NCBI RefSeq assembly: GCF_017876295.1
Contig: NZ_JAGINT010000002.1
Coordinates: 434,001 to 498,000 of the forward strand
Length of the DNA stretch: 64,000 nucleotides
Origin: Kribbella aluminosa
GTDB taxonomy: Bacteria > Actinomycetota > Actinomycetes > Propionibacteriales > Kribbellaceae
Direction: 5' to 3'
Below the pieces are notes generated by a model, which had not been told where the DNA came from, did not search any database, and saw only the letters and a list, made by a program, of their open reading frames with translations. Each line of letters begins with the position of its first letter. The stretch's first letter is position 1. Below, piece by piece: positions 24,398 through 32,529 of the stretch. The position numbers were made by a program, and so were the translations under genes.

Positions 24398-25054
24398 GTG
24401 AGCCCTGAAAGTGACTACCAGCGGAGAGCCAGGCTGGAACGCGAGGCGAGGAAGAAGGCGCAGGCGAAACAACGCGCGCGCGAGACGCAGGCGCTCGACC
24501 GGGCCGAGACCATCGCGCGCGAGAAGACGGCCCCGGAGCAGCACCAGCATCTCGCGGAGGCCCGGCGGAGGATCGAGGAACGGGAAGGCCGGATCGGCAG
24601 GGAGCTGGGCCGAGCACTCGAGGACCGCATCAAGAACGGCCCGAACCAGCTGGGCAAAGGCAGTGTCCAGCGACTGGTCGGCCTGGGGAGCCGGGTCTTC
24701 GGGGACGGCCGGACCGCCATCGATCTGGCTCAGTCCATGATCTCGTACGGCAGACAGCTGGACGAGGTGTGGAAAGCGTTCGGCAGCTACACGCCGCCGC
24801 AGCCCGTGAAGGAAACGCGAGCGCAGGAAAGGGAGCGGGCCCAGCGGGAAAGGGAGCAGCGGGACCGGGAGGCCCGCGAACAGAACATCGAGCAAGTGCG
24901 ATACCTGATGGGGGTGACCTATGGAGACGCCTCGCCCTTCGGGAAGCTGACGCCGGAGCAGGTCAGGGAGTACGAAGCACAAACTCGTTCGCGGGTTAGG
25001 GACTCGCGTGAGTTCGGTTCGCGGGAGCGAGGGCGCGGCGGGCGCGGTGATTGA
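24398..25054 (+). CDS. charged coiled-coil protein of unknown function
   Basis: This 218-residue protein is dominated by Arg/Glu/Gln helices (RRARLEREARKKAQAKQRAR; ETRAQERERAQREREQRDRE) around a short central region SVQRLVGLGSRVFGDGRTAIDLAQ. There is no signal peptide or membrane span. Many basic residues suggest binding to nucleic acid or membrane, but no family is recognised. GTG start; the gene is alone between the rpsF leader and the convergent MFS gene. Confidence 0.65.
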   Translation: MSPESDYQRRARLEREARKKAQAKQRARETQALDRAETIAREKTAPEQHQHLAEARRRIEEREGRIGRELGRALEDRIKNGPNQLGKGSVQRLVGLGSRVFGDGRTAIDLAQSMISYGRQLDEVWKAFGSYTPPQPVKETRAQERERAQREREQRDREAREQNIEQVRYLMGVTYGDASPFGKLTPEQVREYEAQTRSRVRDSREFGSRERGRGGRGD

Positions 25055-25060
25055 GATTGG

Positions 25061-26188
25061 TCACTCTGTGTCAGCGAGAGTGACCATGCGCTCACGTTGC
25101 CGCAGTACCAGGACGAGCACCGGTACGGCGAGGGTGAGCGAGACCGCGGCCAGAACGGGGAATCCGCCGAGCGTGAACAGCCACGGCGAGGTAGCTGTGG
25201 CCAGCGCTGACACGGTCCAGATCGACGACTCCACACGACTCTCCAGCGCGGCCGACCCGAGCTGGGCGCTGCCGCCGAGGTAGCAGAGGTTCCACGCGTA
25301 CCCGAGCAGGAACAGCGACGGGGTGAAGACCAGGCCGGTCCGAGTGACCAGTACGGCGGCCGCGAGCAGACCCACGAGTCCGGCCAGCATCACCACCCGT
25401 GGTCCAGAGCGGTCGATCCACCAGCCGGTGAGCGGGGACAACGCGAACATCCCCAGGGTGTGGACAGACAGCATCGCGCCCAGCACGCCCAGTCCGTCGT
25501 GGTGCATGTGGGTGTGGACGGGGACGGCTGTCATGACCGAGACCATCACGAGCTGCCCGACGATCATCACTCCGGCTGCCAGCAGCACGGGGCGTCCGCT
25601 GGTTGCTGCGCGGACCTGTGGGGCATCAGTTGGCTTGGTACGGCGGATGTACGTCGACGCGACCAGGGCGGCGAAGACTGCGGCCAGTGCTAGTAGGAAT
25701 GGGCCTGCGATCGCAGGGAGGCCAAGGCCGGACGCGGCTGACTGGGAAGGTGCCAGGAGGAACGGTCCGCCCGCGGCGCCGAGTGTGCTGGCCCAGACGA
25801 CTGTGCTCATGGCCCTGGAGCGTCTAGCTGCAGGTACCAGGTCGGCAGCGGCGTAGCGGGACAGGAGGCTGGCCGCGTTGCCCGCACCCAGTAGGAACAT
25901 GCCTAGGAAGAGCAGAGCGACCGGTGCGCCTACGGCCGCAATAACCGTGACTGCGCCGCCGGTCACGCCCACGCCGTACCCAAGGCGGAGCGCTTGAGCG
26001 CGGTTGATGCGCGAGGTCCAGCGGCCGATCAGTACTGCGCCCGCGGCAGTGCCCAGGACGCCCGCGGTGTTGGGGAGCCCGGCCAGCGCCGGGCCGAGGT
26101 CGTCGGCGATCAGGATCGCGCTGACCGCGCTGGCGGCGACCATCGCGGCGTTCATCAGGGCGGCGGCGAGAACGACGGGAGTCAGCAT
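25061..26188 (-). CDS. MFS transporter
   Basis: This 375-residue protein has about 12 hydrophobic helices and the MFS loop motif GRWTSRINRAQALRLGYG between helices 2 and 3, with a second-half copy GWWIDRSGPRVVMLAG. It is likely a drug or metabolite exporter. The ATG at 26188 was preferred over GTG 26197 because a TAGCGT -10 element overlaps the latter, which predicts a leaderless message beginning at 26188. It is divergent from an Lrp-type regulator, a common regulator/exporter pairing. Confidence 0.85.
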   Translation of the reverse strand: MLTPVVLAAALMNAAMVAASAVSAILIADDLGPALAGLPNTAGVLGTAAGAVLIGRWTSRINRAQALRLGYGVGVTGGAVTVIAAVGAPVALLFLGMFLLGAGNAASLLSRYAAADLVPAARRSRAMSTVVWASTLGAAGGPFLLAPSQSAASGLGLPAIAGPFLLALAAVFAALVASTYIRRTKPTDAPQVRAATSGRPVLLAAGVMIVGQLVMVSVMTAVPVHTHMHHDGLGVLGAMLSVHTLGMFALSPLTGWWIDRSGPRVVMLAGLVGLLAAAVLVTRTGLVFTPSLFLLGYAWNLCYLGGSAQLGSAALESRVESSIWTVSALATATSPWLFTLGGFPVLAAVSLTLAVPVLVLVLRQRERMVTLADTE

Positions 26189-26195
26189 GCCGACC

Positions 26196-26201
26196 ACGCT
26201 A
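26196..26201 (-). promoter_or_regulatory. -10 element of the MFS gene (leaderless)
   Basis: TAGCGT on the minus strand ends seven bases before the ATG at 26188, and no RBS is visible in between. It decides the start choice for the MFS gene. Confidence 0.55.
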
Positions 26202-26282
26202 GAAAGGCCCGGCGCTGCGATGAATGCCCAAAGAAAGGCGTCCGGGCTTGTGCACCGTCGACATCGAAGGTGTTCTGGGGAG

Positions 26283-26783
26283 ATGACCTTTCAGGAGCGT
26301 GAACTGGACTCCACCGACTGGCAGATCCTCGCCGCGCTGCAGTCCGACGGCCGCCTGTCGTTCAACCAGCTCGGCAAGCGGGTCAACCTCTCACCACCCG
26401 CGGTCGCCGACCGGGTACGGCGACTCGAAGAGGCGGGCGTGATCACCGGCTACCACGCCGAGGTGGACCCCGCCCGCGCCGGCCAACCGCTGTCCGCCTT
26501 CGTCCAGATGCGCTGCACGACCGGCCGCTGCCTGCTCAAGACCACCCGCGCCGAGGACTTCCCCGAAGTACTCGAGATCCACAAACTCAGCGGCAACTCC
26601 TGCTCGATGCTCCGCGTCCGCGTCGCGTCGATGCAACACCTCGAAGGCCTCTTCGAACGCCTCGGCGAACACGGCGAAATGAACACCCACATCGTCCTCT
26701 CCACCGAGTTCGAGGGCCGCCCGGTCCAGCCGGTCGTCCCCGAGAACCGCACGGTGACCCGCTCGGCCGGCTGGGGTTCGTGA
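26283..26783 (+). CDS. Lrp/AsnC-family transcriptional regulator
   Basis: This 166-residue regulator has an N-terminal HTH (LDSTDWQILAALQSDGRLSF, LGKRVNLSPPAVADRVRRLE) and a C-terminal RAM-type ligand-binding domain (GYHAEVDPARAGQPLSAFVQ, HKLSGNSCSMLRVRVASMQH). Members often sense amino acids and control adjacent exporters or enzymes. The divergent MFS gene is the probable target. The frame is open upstream across the gap, but ATG at 26283 directly precedes the HTH. Confidence 0.92.
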   Translation: MTFQERELDSTDWQILAALQSDGRLSFNQLGKRVNLSPPAVADRVRRLEEAGVITGYHAEVDPARAGQPLSAFVQMRCTTGRCLLKTTRAEDFPEVLEIHKLSGNSCSMLRVRVASMQHLEGLFERLGEHGEMNTHIVLSTEFEGRPVQPVVPENRTVTRSAGWGS

Positions 26784-26801
26784 AGTGTCGGCGAGCGGTT
26801 C

Positions 26802-26807
26802 TAGGGT
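26802..26807 (+). promoter_or_regulatory. -10 element of the endonuclease IV-like gene (leaderless)
   Basis: TAGGGT ends six bases before the ATG at 26814; there is no RBS. Transcription would begin at the start codon. Confidence 0.55.
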
Positions 26808-26813
26808 GGGGTT

Positions 26814-27617
26814 ATGACTGTGAAGCTCGGTGCGCATGTGGACCAGGAGGATCCGTTGGCGGAGGCTGCCGATCGGGGGGCCGATCTGGTGCAGTTCTTC
26901 CTGGGGAACCCGCAGGACTACAAGGCGCCCAAGCTTGCGTACGGCGACGGTGAGGACGCGCTGAAGGAGCGGGCCGCGGCGGCGGGGGTCGATCTGTACG
27001 TGCACGCGCCGTACCGGCTGAACGTCGCGAACACGAACAACCGGATCCGGATCCCGAGCCGGAAGCTGCTGCAGCAGACGCTGGACAAGGCGGCCGAGAT
27101 CGACGTCAAGGGTGTGATCGTGCACGGCGGGCACGTCGGCGACGAGGACGATCCGGAGGCCGGGTTCGACAACTGGCGCAAGTGCATCGAGCGGGCCGAG
27201 CTGCCGGTGCCGCTGCTGATCGAGAACACCGCCGGCGGGGAGAACGCGATGGCCCGGCAGCTGGAGCGGATCGAGCGGCTCTGGGAGGCGGTGCAGGCGT
27301 CCGGCAACGACCGGCTGGAGAACGTCGGGTTCTGCCTGGACACGTGCCACTTCCACGCGGCCGGTGAGGAGCTGCCGACGATCGTCGAGCGGGTGCTGGC
27401 GATCACCGGGCGGATCGACCTGGTGCATGCGAACGGGTCGCGGGACGAGTTCGGCTCCGGCGCGGACCGGCACAGCAACTTCGAGGACGGTCACATCGAC
27501 CCGGCGGACATCGTCGCGGTCGTCCAGACCGCCGGCGCCCCGGTCGTGGTCGAGACCCCGAACGCGGACAACGGCCAGAAGGCAGACCTCGACTACCTCC
27601 GGGCGCACCTCACGTAA
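26814..27617 (+). CDS. nfo: endonuclease IV (AP endonuclease family 2) homologue
   Basis: This 267-residue TIM-barrel protein cuts DNA at abasic sites in base excision repair. The metal-binding positions of the family are all visible: VHAPYRLN, VIVHGGHVG, LLIENTAGGEN, FCLDTCHFHAAG, LVHANGSRDEFG, DRHSNFEDGHID and VVVETPN. Length is near the usual 280. The ATG follows a TAGGGT element with no RBS. It ends 3 bp before the convergent membrane-protein stop. The gene symbol is used by similarity; a sugar-isomerase-like relative cannot be fully excluded. Confidence 0.88.
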   Translation: MTVKLGAHVDQEDPLAEAADRGADLVQFFLGNPQDYKAPKLAYGDGEDALKERAAAAGVDLYVHAPYRLNVANTNNRIRIPSRKLLQQTLDKAAEIDVKGVIVHGGHVGDEDDPEAGFDNWRKCIERAELPVPLLIENTAGGENAMARQLERIERLWEAVQASGNDRLENVGFCLDTCHFHAAGEELPTIVERVLAITGRIDLVHANGSRDEFGSGADRHSNFEDGHIDPADIVAVVQTAGAPVVVETPNADNGQKADLDYLRAHLT

Positions 27618-27620
27618 GGC

Positions 27621-28160
27621 TCAGGCCGCAGGCGGCTTCGGTCGGTCGAGACCGTACATCCAGTAGGTCAAGGCCCATGGCAGCAAGAGGGCCAGGGTGG
27701 CCGTGTGGCTGGTCGGGATGAGCAGGCCGAAGATCACCGCGACGAGGATGAGCACGGTGCTGACCTGGAAGAGGTCGAACCGGCCGAGCAGCCGGGTTCG
27801 CAGCGTGACTCGGCCGCGCGCGCAGGCGAAGTACGCGGCGACGAGTGCGAGCACGCAGAGGTAGGTGAGCACCACGCTGATCCAGCCGACTGCGCCGAAG
27901 GGCTTGTCGGACTGGACGACGTCGGAGAGCAGGAACGCGGCCGCGAGGATGGTGAGCCAGCCGCACGTCCACAGGAACGTGCGCACCATGCGACGAGCTT
28001 TCTCTTCCGGAGTCGGCTCCGGCTCCGACGGCTCCGCCGGCTTCGCCTGCTCGGCCGCGTCGTCCGGCTCAGCCTTCCCGTTCAGCTCCGCTTTGGGGTT
28101 GGCCGCGGGGGTGTTGCCGGGGTCGGCGGCCGGGGCGGGCTCGGGGTCTGACTGCTCCAT
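27621..28160 (-). CDS. membrane protein with acidic Pro-rich N-terminus
   Basis: This 179-residue protein begins with about 58 hydrophilic residues rich in Pro, Glu and Ala (PEPAPAADPGNTPAANPKAE), followed by four hydrophobic helices (TFLWTCGWLTILAAAFLLSD; WISVVLTYLCVLALVAAYFA; LFQVSTVLILVAVIFGLLIP; TATLALLLPWALTYWMYGL). No family is recognised. The ATG at 28160 lies behind a TACCGT -10 element and is divergent, across only 28 bp, from the NUDIX gene. Confidence 0.75.
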   Translation of the reverse strand: MEQSDPEPAPAADPGNTPAANPKAELNGKAEPDDAAEQAKPAEPSEPEPTPEEKARRMVRTFLWTCGWLTILAAAFLLSDVVQSDKPFGAVGWISVVLTYLCVLALVAAYFACARGRVTLRTRLLGRFDLFQVSTVLILVAVIFGLLIPTSHTATLALLLPWALTYWMYGLDRPKPPAA

Positions 28161-28188
28161 GGCAGGGACGGTAGCGCAGAATGAGGTT
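28161..28188. promoter_or_regulatory. 28-bp divergent leaderless promoter pair
   Basis: TACCGT on the minus strand (28168-28173) ends seven bases before the ATG at 28160. CAGAAT on the plus strand (28177-28182) ends six bases before the ATG at 28189. Each -35 would lie inside the opposite gene. The two core promoters nearly touch, so they should compete for RNA polymerase. Confidence 0.5.
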
Positions 28189-28719
28189 ATGCAGCCCTGG
28201 GCGGAGCAGTTCCCGGACCTGTTCGCGCCGGGGTATTGGGAGTGGGGCGAGCTGGACGTCCGGTACACCGTCGAGCAGCCGCCGGACGAGCTGATCAGCA
28301 ACGTGCACGTGGTCTGCCGGACCGCCGACGGAATTGTTGTCTGTACCAACGATCTCGGCTGGCGTTTCCTGCCCGGCGGTACCCGTGAACCGGGCGAGAC
28401 GATCGAGCAGCTCGTCGAGCGGGAGCTGCTGGAGGAGGCCGGCGCGCGGCTCACCGGCCCGCTCACCTGGCTCGGCGCCCACCGCGCCGATCACCGGCGA
28501 CCGGCGCCGTACCGTCCGCATCTGCCGCACCCGGTGTCGTACTGGGCGAACTACGTCGCGGACGTCGTGATCGAGCAACCGCCGACGAACCCCGAGGACG
28601 GCGAGCAGGTCACCGACGTACTGGTGCTGCCGCCGGAGGCCGCCGCCGAGTACCTCGACGGTCAGGCGGAAGAGGTGGGCTCGGTCGTCAGGCTGGCTCA
28701 GGCACTGGAGCTGGTTTAG
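28189..28719 (+). CDS. NUDIX hydrolase
   Basis: This 176-residue protein has a complete Nudix box, GTREPGETIEQLVERELLEE followed by AGA, fitting GX5EX7REUXEEXGU. It should hydrolyse a nucleoside diphosphate linked to another group; the substrate is unknown. The N-terminal WAEQFPDLFAPGYWEWGELD and the tail NYVADVVIEQ are consistent with a compact enzyme. The start is leaderless. Its last 32 bp overlap the convergent MFS gene. Confidence 0.92.
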   Translation: MQPWAEQFPDLFAPGYWEWGELDVRYTVEQPPDELISNVHVVCRTADGIVVCTNDLGWRFLPGGTREPGETIEQLVERELLEEAGARLTGPLTWLGAHRADHRRPAPYRPHLPHPVSYWANYVADVVIEQPPTNPEDGEQVTDVLVLPPEAAAEYLDGQAEEVGSVVRLAQALELV

Positions 28720-29896
28720 CCGACTTCCACGGCAGCAGTACGGCGCTCAGCGTGCAGCAGATGCCCGCGACCCAGAGCGCGCCCCGCATCCCGACCACGG
28801 TGGCGAGCACCCCGCCGAGCGCTATGAACGCCGGCTGCACGCACCGCGAGCTGATCGACCACGACCCGAGGACGCGCGACATGAACCCGTCCTCGGTGAC
28901 CTCCATCCGGTACGTCGCGAACGACGGGTTGAACGCACCCGCTCCGACAAGCAGCGCCGTCTGCGCCACGGTGAGCACGACGAACCCGCCCCACCCGTGC
29001 GGCGCCAGCGGGAACAGCAACTGCCAGGGAGCCCGCAGTACGCCGAACACGAGCAGCATCCAGTGCAGGCCGTACCGCTTGGTGAGCGTCGGAGCCAGCC
29101 GCGCGCCGATCACTCCACCGATGCAGGAGACGCCGAGCATCACGCCGTAGCTCCAGGGCGCGAGACCGAGGTCGCGCAGCATGAAGACGGTCAGCAACGG
29201 CGACGTCATCATCACCGACCCGCCGAAGAGCATCGCGTTCCAGAACAGGGCGCGTAGACCGCGATGCCCGAAGATGTACCGCCAGCCGGCGGTGATGTCA
29301 CGCTTGCCCTCGTGCTTCACCGGCTCCGGCTCGGGCTGCTGGATCCGCCGGATGCCGAGCGCCGACCCGAGGAACGACACCGCGTCGACCCCGAGCGTCA
29401 CGGTCGCACCGACCAGACTGACCAGCACACCACCGAGCGCCGGGCCGACGCTCAGCGAGACCCAGTTCGTCTGCTCGAACCGGCTGTTCGCCTCGGCCCG
29501 GCCCGCCGCCGGCACCAGCGCCTTCAGGTGCGCCCCGCTCGCCGATTGGAAGGCGATCGTCCCGGCCGCCTGGAGCACGCCCGCCACGCACAGATGCGCA
29601 AACGTCAGTACGCCGAACGCGGCTGCGACCGGCACCGACACCAACGCCACGAACCGGACGAGGTCCGACGCGATCATCACCGGCCGCTTGTGCCGCTGCT
29701 CGATGAAGTCCCCCATCGGCAACCCGAGTGCCGCCCCGGCCAGCGCGGACGACGCGGCGAGCAACGAGACCTGGAGGGTGGTGGAGTCCAGGGCGAGCAC
29801 GGCGACCAACGGCAGCGCGCCGAGTCCGACCGCCGATCCGAACGAACTGACCGTGAACGCAACCCACAACCGCCGGAAGTCTCGACCCAACGACAT
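28688..29896 (-). CDS. MFS transporter (DHA3/enterobactin-exporter-like)
   Basis: This 402-residue protein has 12 predicted helices and begins MSLGRDFRRLWVAFTVSSFG, a typical opening of MFS proteins related to multidrug and siderophore exporters. The loop GDFIEQRHKRPVMIASDLVR matches motif A in altered form, and PAAGRAEANSRFEQTNWVSL is a family feature. Substrate unknown. A TACGAT -10 element six bases before the ATG indicates a leaderless message. Confidence 0.88.
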   Translation of the reverse strand: MSLGRDFRRLWVAFTVSSFGSAVGLGALPLVAVLALDSTTLQVSLLAASSALAGAALGLPMGDFIEQRHKRPVMIASDLVRFVALVSVPVAAAFGVLTFAHLCVAGVLQAAGTIAFQSASGAHLKALVPAAGRAEANSRFEQTNWVSLSVGPALGGVLVSLVGATVTLGVDAVSFLGSALGIRRIQQPEPEPVKHEGKRDITAGWRYIFGHRGLRALFWNAMLFGGSVMMTSPLLTVFMLRDLGLAPWSYGVMLGVSCIGGVIGARLAPTLTKRYGLHWMLLVFGVLRAPWQLLFPLAPHGWGGFVVLTVAQTALLVGAGAFNPSFATYRMEVTEDGFMSRVLGSWSISSRCVQPAFIALGGVLATVVGMRGALWVAGICCTLSAVLLPWKSAKPAPVPEPA

Positions 29897-29902
29897 CCCG
29901 TG

Positions 29903-29908
29903 ATCGTA
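29903..29908 (-). promoter_or_regulatory. -10 element of the second MFS gene (leaderless)
   Basis: TACGAT on the minus strand ends six bases before the ATG at 29896. No RBS is seen. Confidence 0.5.
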
Positions 29909-29927
29909 GGGGTCGGCACGGACAGAA

Positions 29928-30641
29928 TCAGCGAAGGTTCAGGCCGCCGTCGAGCAGGATGACTTCACCGGTCAGGTACGCATTGTGGATAACCGCCGAG
30001 ATCAGGTCGGCGACGTCCGCGGGGTGCGCGGCGCGGCGCATCGGGCTCGAGGTTTTCCACAGGTTCTGGGCTTCGGTCCACGCTTCGGTGAGCGGCGTGT
30101 CGACGAGTCCGAGGGCGACCGCGTTCACCCGGACGTCAGGCCCCAGGGCGGCGGCGAGCAGCTTGGTCACGTGGTTCAGCGCGGCCTTCGACGCGGCGTA
30201 CGCGATCGAGCTCCCCTTCGGGCGGACGCCCGCGTGGCTTGTGACGTTGACGATGCAGCCGCCGGCCTCGCGCAGCGCGGGAAGGGCGGCCGTGCACAGG
30301 AGCCAGGGCGCGATCAGGTTCACGTCGAGCAACTGCCGCCAGTCGGATGCGGTCAACGCGTCGAGGTCCGCGTGCGGGACGGGCCAGCTGATCCCGGCGT
30401 TGTTCACCAGTACGTCGAGACGCCCGTGCGCGGCCAGCACCTCCGGCACGAGTGCGGCCGCGGCCGTGTCGTCGGAGAGGTCGGCCTGGTGGTACGACCC
30501 GCCGAGCTCCGCGGCCAGCGCCTCGCCGACGTCCCGGGTCGAGCGCGAGTGCACCGCGACGGTCATCCCGTCGGCCGCCAACCGCCGTACAGTCGCCTCG
30601 CCGATCCCCGACGTCGACCCGGTCACCAGCGCGACCTTCAT
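29928..30641 (-). CDS. short-chain dehydrogenase/reductase
   Basis: This 237-residue classical SDR has the cofactor motif TGSTSGIG (8-15), the NNAG motif (VLVNNAGIS) and the catalytic YAASK, with a serine in VNVTSHAG. HSRS after the second strand suggests NADP preference. The C-terminus GEVILLDGGLNLR is typical of FabG-like enzymes. The substrate is unknown. Its ATG overlaps the stop of the TetR gene upstream (ATGA), so regulator and enzyme are one transcript. Confidence 0.92.
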   Translation of the reverse strand: MKVALVTGSTSGIGEATVRRLAADGMTVAVHSRSTRDVGEALAAELGGSYHQADLSDDTAAAALVPEVLAAHGRLDVLVNNAGISWPVPHADLDALTASDWRQLLDVNLIAPWLLCTAALPALREAGGCIVNVTSHAGVRPKGSSIAYAASKAALNHVTKLLAAALGPDVRVNAVALGLVDTPLTEAWTEAQNLWKTSSPMRRAAHPADVADLISAVIHNAYLTGEVILLDGGLNLR

Positions 30642-31201
30642 GCGCCGTACCGGAGACCGTCGAGGAGCAGGTCGAGGAGGCGCCCGGCCTGCTCGCGGTC
30701 GGCCGCGGCACCGCCGACGCCGCCGATACTGACCAGCAGGTCGGCGGCCGAGATGTCCGAACGCAGGCGGCCGGCTGCGACGCCTGCGTCGAGCAGCGGC
30801 TGTACGGCGCCGATCAGGAGGTCGAAGCTCTGCGCATAGGGATTCGCTCCGGAGGCCAGCACCGCCCGCAGCGCATCCGCCATCCCGCGCTTGCGGGCCA
30901 TGTAGTCGATGAAGCGGTCCATCCAGGCCCGCAGCGCCTCTTCCGGCGGCAGCTTCTGGAGGAGCTCGGGGGCCGCTTCACAGACGGATGCCAGCTCACT
31001 GCGGTACGCCGCCTCGATCAGGGCCTCTCGCGTCGGGAAGTGCCGGTAGAGAGTCCCGATGCCGACGCCGGCGTCCTTCGCGATGCCCTCGAGGGTCGCT
31101 TCCAGGCCGCAGTTCGTGAACGCCTGCGACGCGGCGGACAGGATCTGCCCGCGGTTGCGCTGGGCGTCCGCACGCAGCGGGCGCTCGTTCGTACCGCTCA
31201 T
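30638..31201 (-). CDS. TetR-family transcriptional regulator
   Basis: This 187-residue regulator has the TetR HTH at about 15-60 (NRGQILSAASQAFTNCGLEA, LEGIAKDAGVGIGTLYRHFP) and an all-helical ligand domain. The ATG at 31201 (MSGTNERPLRADAQ) was chosen over an upstream frame without family similarity. It is coupled to the SDR gene and most likely controls the pair. CTCCGGA (31212-31218) and TCCGGAG (31244-31250) flank its putative TAGGTT -10 and could be operator half-sites. Confidence 0.9.
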   Translation of the reverse strand: MSGTNERPLRADAQRNRGQILSAASQAFTNCGLEATLEGIAKDAGVGIGTLYRHFPTREALIEAAYRSELASVCEAAPELLQKLPPEEALRAWMDRFIDYMARKRGMADALRAVLASGANPYAQSFDLLIGAVQPLLDAGVAAGRLRSDISAADLLVSIGGVGGAAADREQAGRLLDLLLDGLRYGA

Positions 31202-31270
31202 ATCCCCTCCCCTCCGGACTCCACAACCTAGCCGAACTCGATATCCGGAGGCTCCCGAACAGCTGAAAGC

Positions 31271-31335
31271 CCGACTTTGAGAACCCACCGACCATTTCCG
31301 GCGCGAGATTCTGGTCGGTGGGTTCTCAAAGTCGG
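31271..31335. repeat. perfect 24-bp inverted repeat with 17-base spacer
   Basis: The arm at 31271-31294 (starting CCGACTTTGAGAACCCACCG) is repeated as its exact reverse complement at 31312-31335. The spacer is 31295-31311. It lies between the divergent TetR and FemX-like genes, so it is not at the 3' end of any gene seen here and no T-run follows it. It could be a dispersed intergenic element, a large operator or a structured RNA. Confidence 0.9.
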
Positions 31336-31380
31336 TTTGATCAGAGACCGGCTCGGCTACGGTTCACGCGGCTGGGCCGG

Positions 31381-31386
31381 TAGCCT
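31381..31386 (+). promoter_or_regulatory. -10 element of the FemX-like gene (leaderless)
   Basis: TAGCCT ends eight bases before the GTG at 31395, with no RBS between them. Confidence 0.45.
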
Positions 31387-31394
31387 GACCCACC

Positions 31395-32525
31395 GTGAGT
31401 GACTTGAGCATCCGGACCATCTCGTCCGACGAGCACGCCGCGTACATCGCGGCGCAGCCGGCGGCGAGCTTCCTGCAGACGCCCGGCTGGGCCGCGGTGA
31501 AGAGTGAGTGGAAAGCAGAGTCACTCGGCTGGTACGAACCGGGCACGCCGAGCGAGCTGGTCGGCGTCGGCCTGGTGCTCTACCGGCAGATGCCGAAGGT
31601 CAAGCGGTACCTCGCATACCTCCCGGAAGGCCCGGTCGTCGACTGGGACGCGATCGACCTCGGCAGCTACCTGCGCCCGCTGGCCGCGCACCTGGCCGAG
31701 CGCGGCGCGTTCGGCATCCGGATGGGTCCGCCGGTGGCGACCAGGCGGTGGAGCGCCCAGACGATCAAGGACGCGATCGCCGGCGGGCAGCAGCCCCGGC
31801 TCGGCGACGTCCGCCCGGACGTGATCGAGCCGTCCGGCGCGACCGTCGGCGACAAGCTTCGCAAGCTCGGCTGGAAGCCGCCGCGGATCGCGGAGGGCTT
31901 CGCGGCCGGGCAACCGCAGTACGTCTTCCAGGTGCCGCTGGCCGGCCGCACCGAGGACGACCTGCTGAAGGGCATGAACCAGCTCTGGCGGCGGAACATC
32001 AAGAAGGCTGCGAAGGCCGGCGTCGAGGTGACGCAGGGCGGCCCCGAGGACATCAAGGCGTTCCACGGGCTGTACGTCGAGACCGCCGAGCGCGACCACT
32101 TCACGCCGCGGCCGCTGCCGTACTTCGAGAAGATGTACGCCGCGATGGCCAACCAGCCGGCCGATTGCTGTGACTTCCGGATCTACAACGCCCATCACGA
32201 GGGCGACCTGGTGGCGTCGACGATCTGGGTCCGGGTCGGCGGTCACTCCTGGTACTCCTACGGTGCCAGCTCGACCACCAAGCGGGACGTACGCGGATCG
32301 AACGCGATCCAGTGGCGCATGATGACGGACGCACTCGCGGCGGGCGCGTCCGTGTACGACCTACGGGGCATCACCGACACCTTGGACCCGAACGACCCGC
32401 ACGTCGGGTTGATCCAGTTCAAGACCGGGACCGGCGGCGAGGCCGTCGAGTACGTCGGTGAGTGGGATCTGCCGTTGAACAAGGCGCTCTACACCGCATT
32501 CGACCTCTACATGAGACGGCGTTGA
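31395..32525 (+). CDS. FemX/FemAB-like peptidoglycan bridge-forming aminoacyltransferase
   Basis: This 376-residue protein has the two-GNAT-fold Fem layout: SFLQTPGWAAVKSEW at the N-terminus, GMNQLWRRNIKKAAKAGVEV in the middle and GSNAIQWRMMTDALAAGASV with YDLRGITD near the end. Fem enzymes add aminoacyl residues from tRNA to lipid II on the cytoplasmic side, building peptide cross-bridges. GTG start with a TAGCCT element eight bases upstream. It precedes a racemase-fold gene by 4 bp, a pairing that supports a cell-wall role. Confidence 0.9.
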   Translation: MSDLSIRTISSDEHAAYIAAQPAASFLQTPGWAAVKSEWKAESLGWYEPGTPSELVGVGLVLYRQMPKVKRYLAYLPEGPVVDWDAIDLGSYLRPLAAHLAERGAFGIRMGPPVATRRWSAQTIKDAIAGGQQPRLGDVRPDVIEPSGATVGDKLRKLGWKPPRIAEGFAAGQPQYVFQVPLAGRTEDDLLKGMNQLWRRNIKKAAKAGVEVTQGGPEDIKAFHGLYVETAERDHFTPRPLPYFEKMYAAMANQPADCCDFRIYNAHHEGDLVASTIWVRVGGHSWYSYGASSTTKRDVRGSNAIQWRMMTDALAAGASVYDLRGITDTLDPNDPHVGLIQFKTGTGGEAVEYVGEWDLPLNKALYTAFDLYMRRR

Positions 32526-32529
32526 CACC

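Noticed and set aside
31271..31335. Transcription terminator
   Set aside because: Both neighbouring genes start, not end, next to it, and neither side has a T-run.
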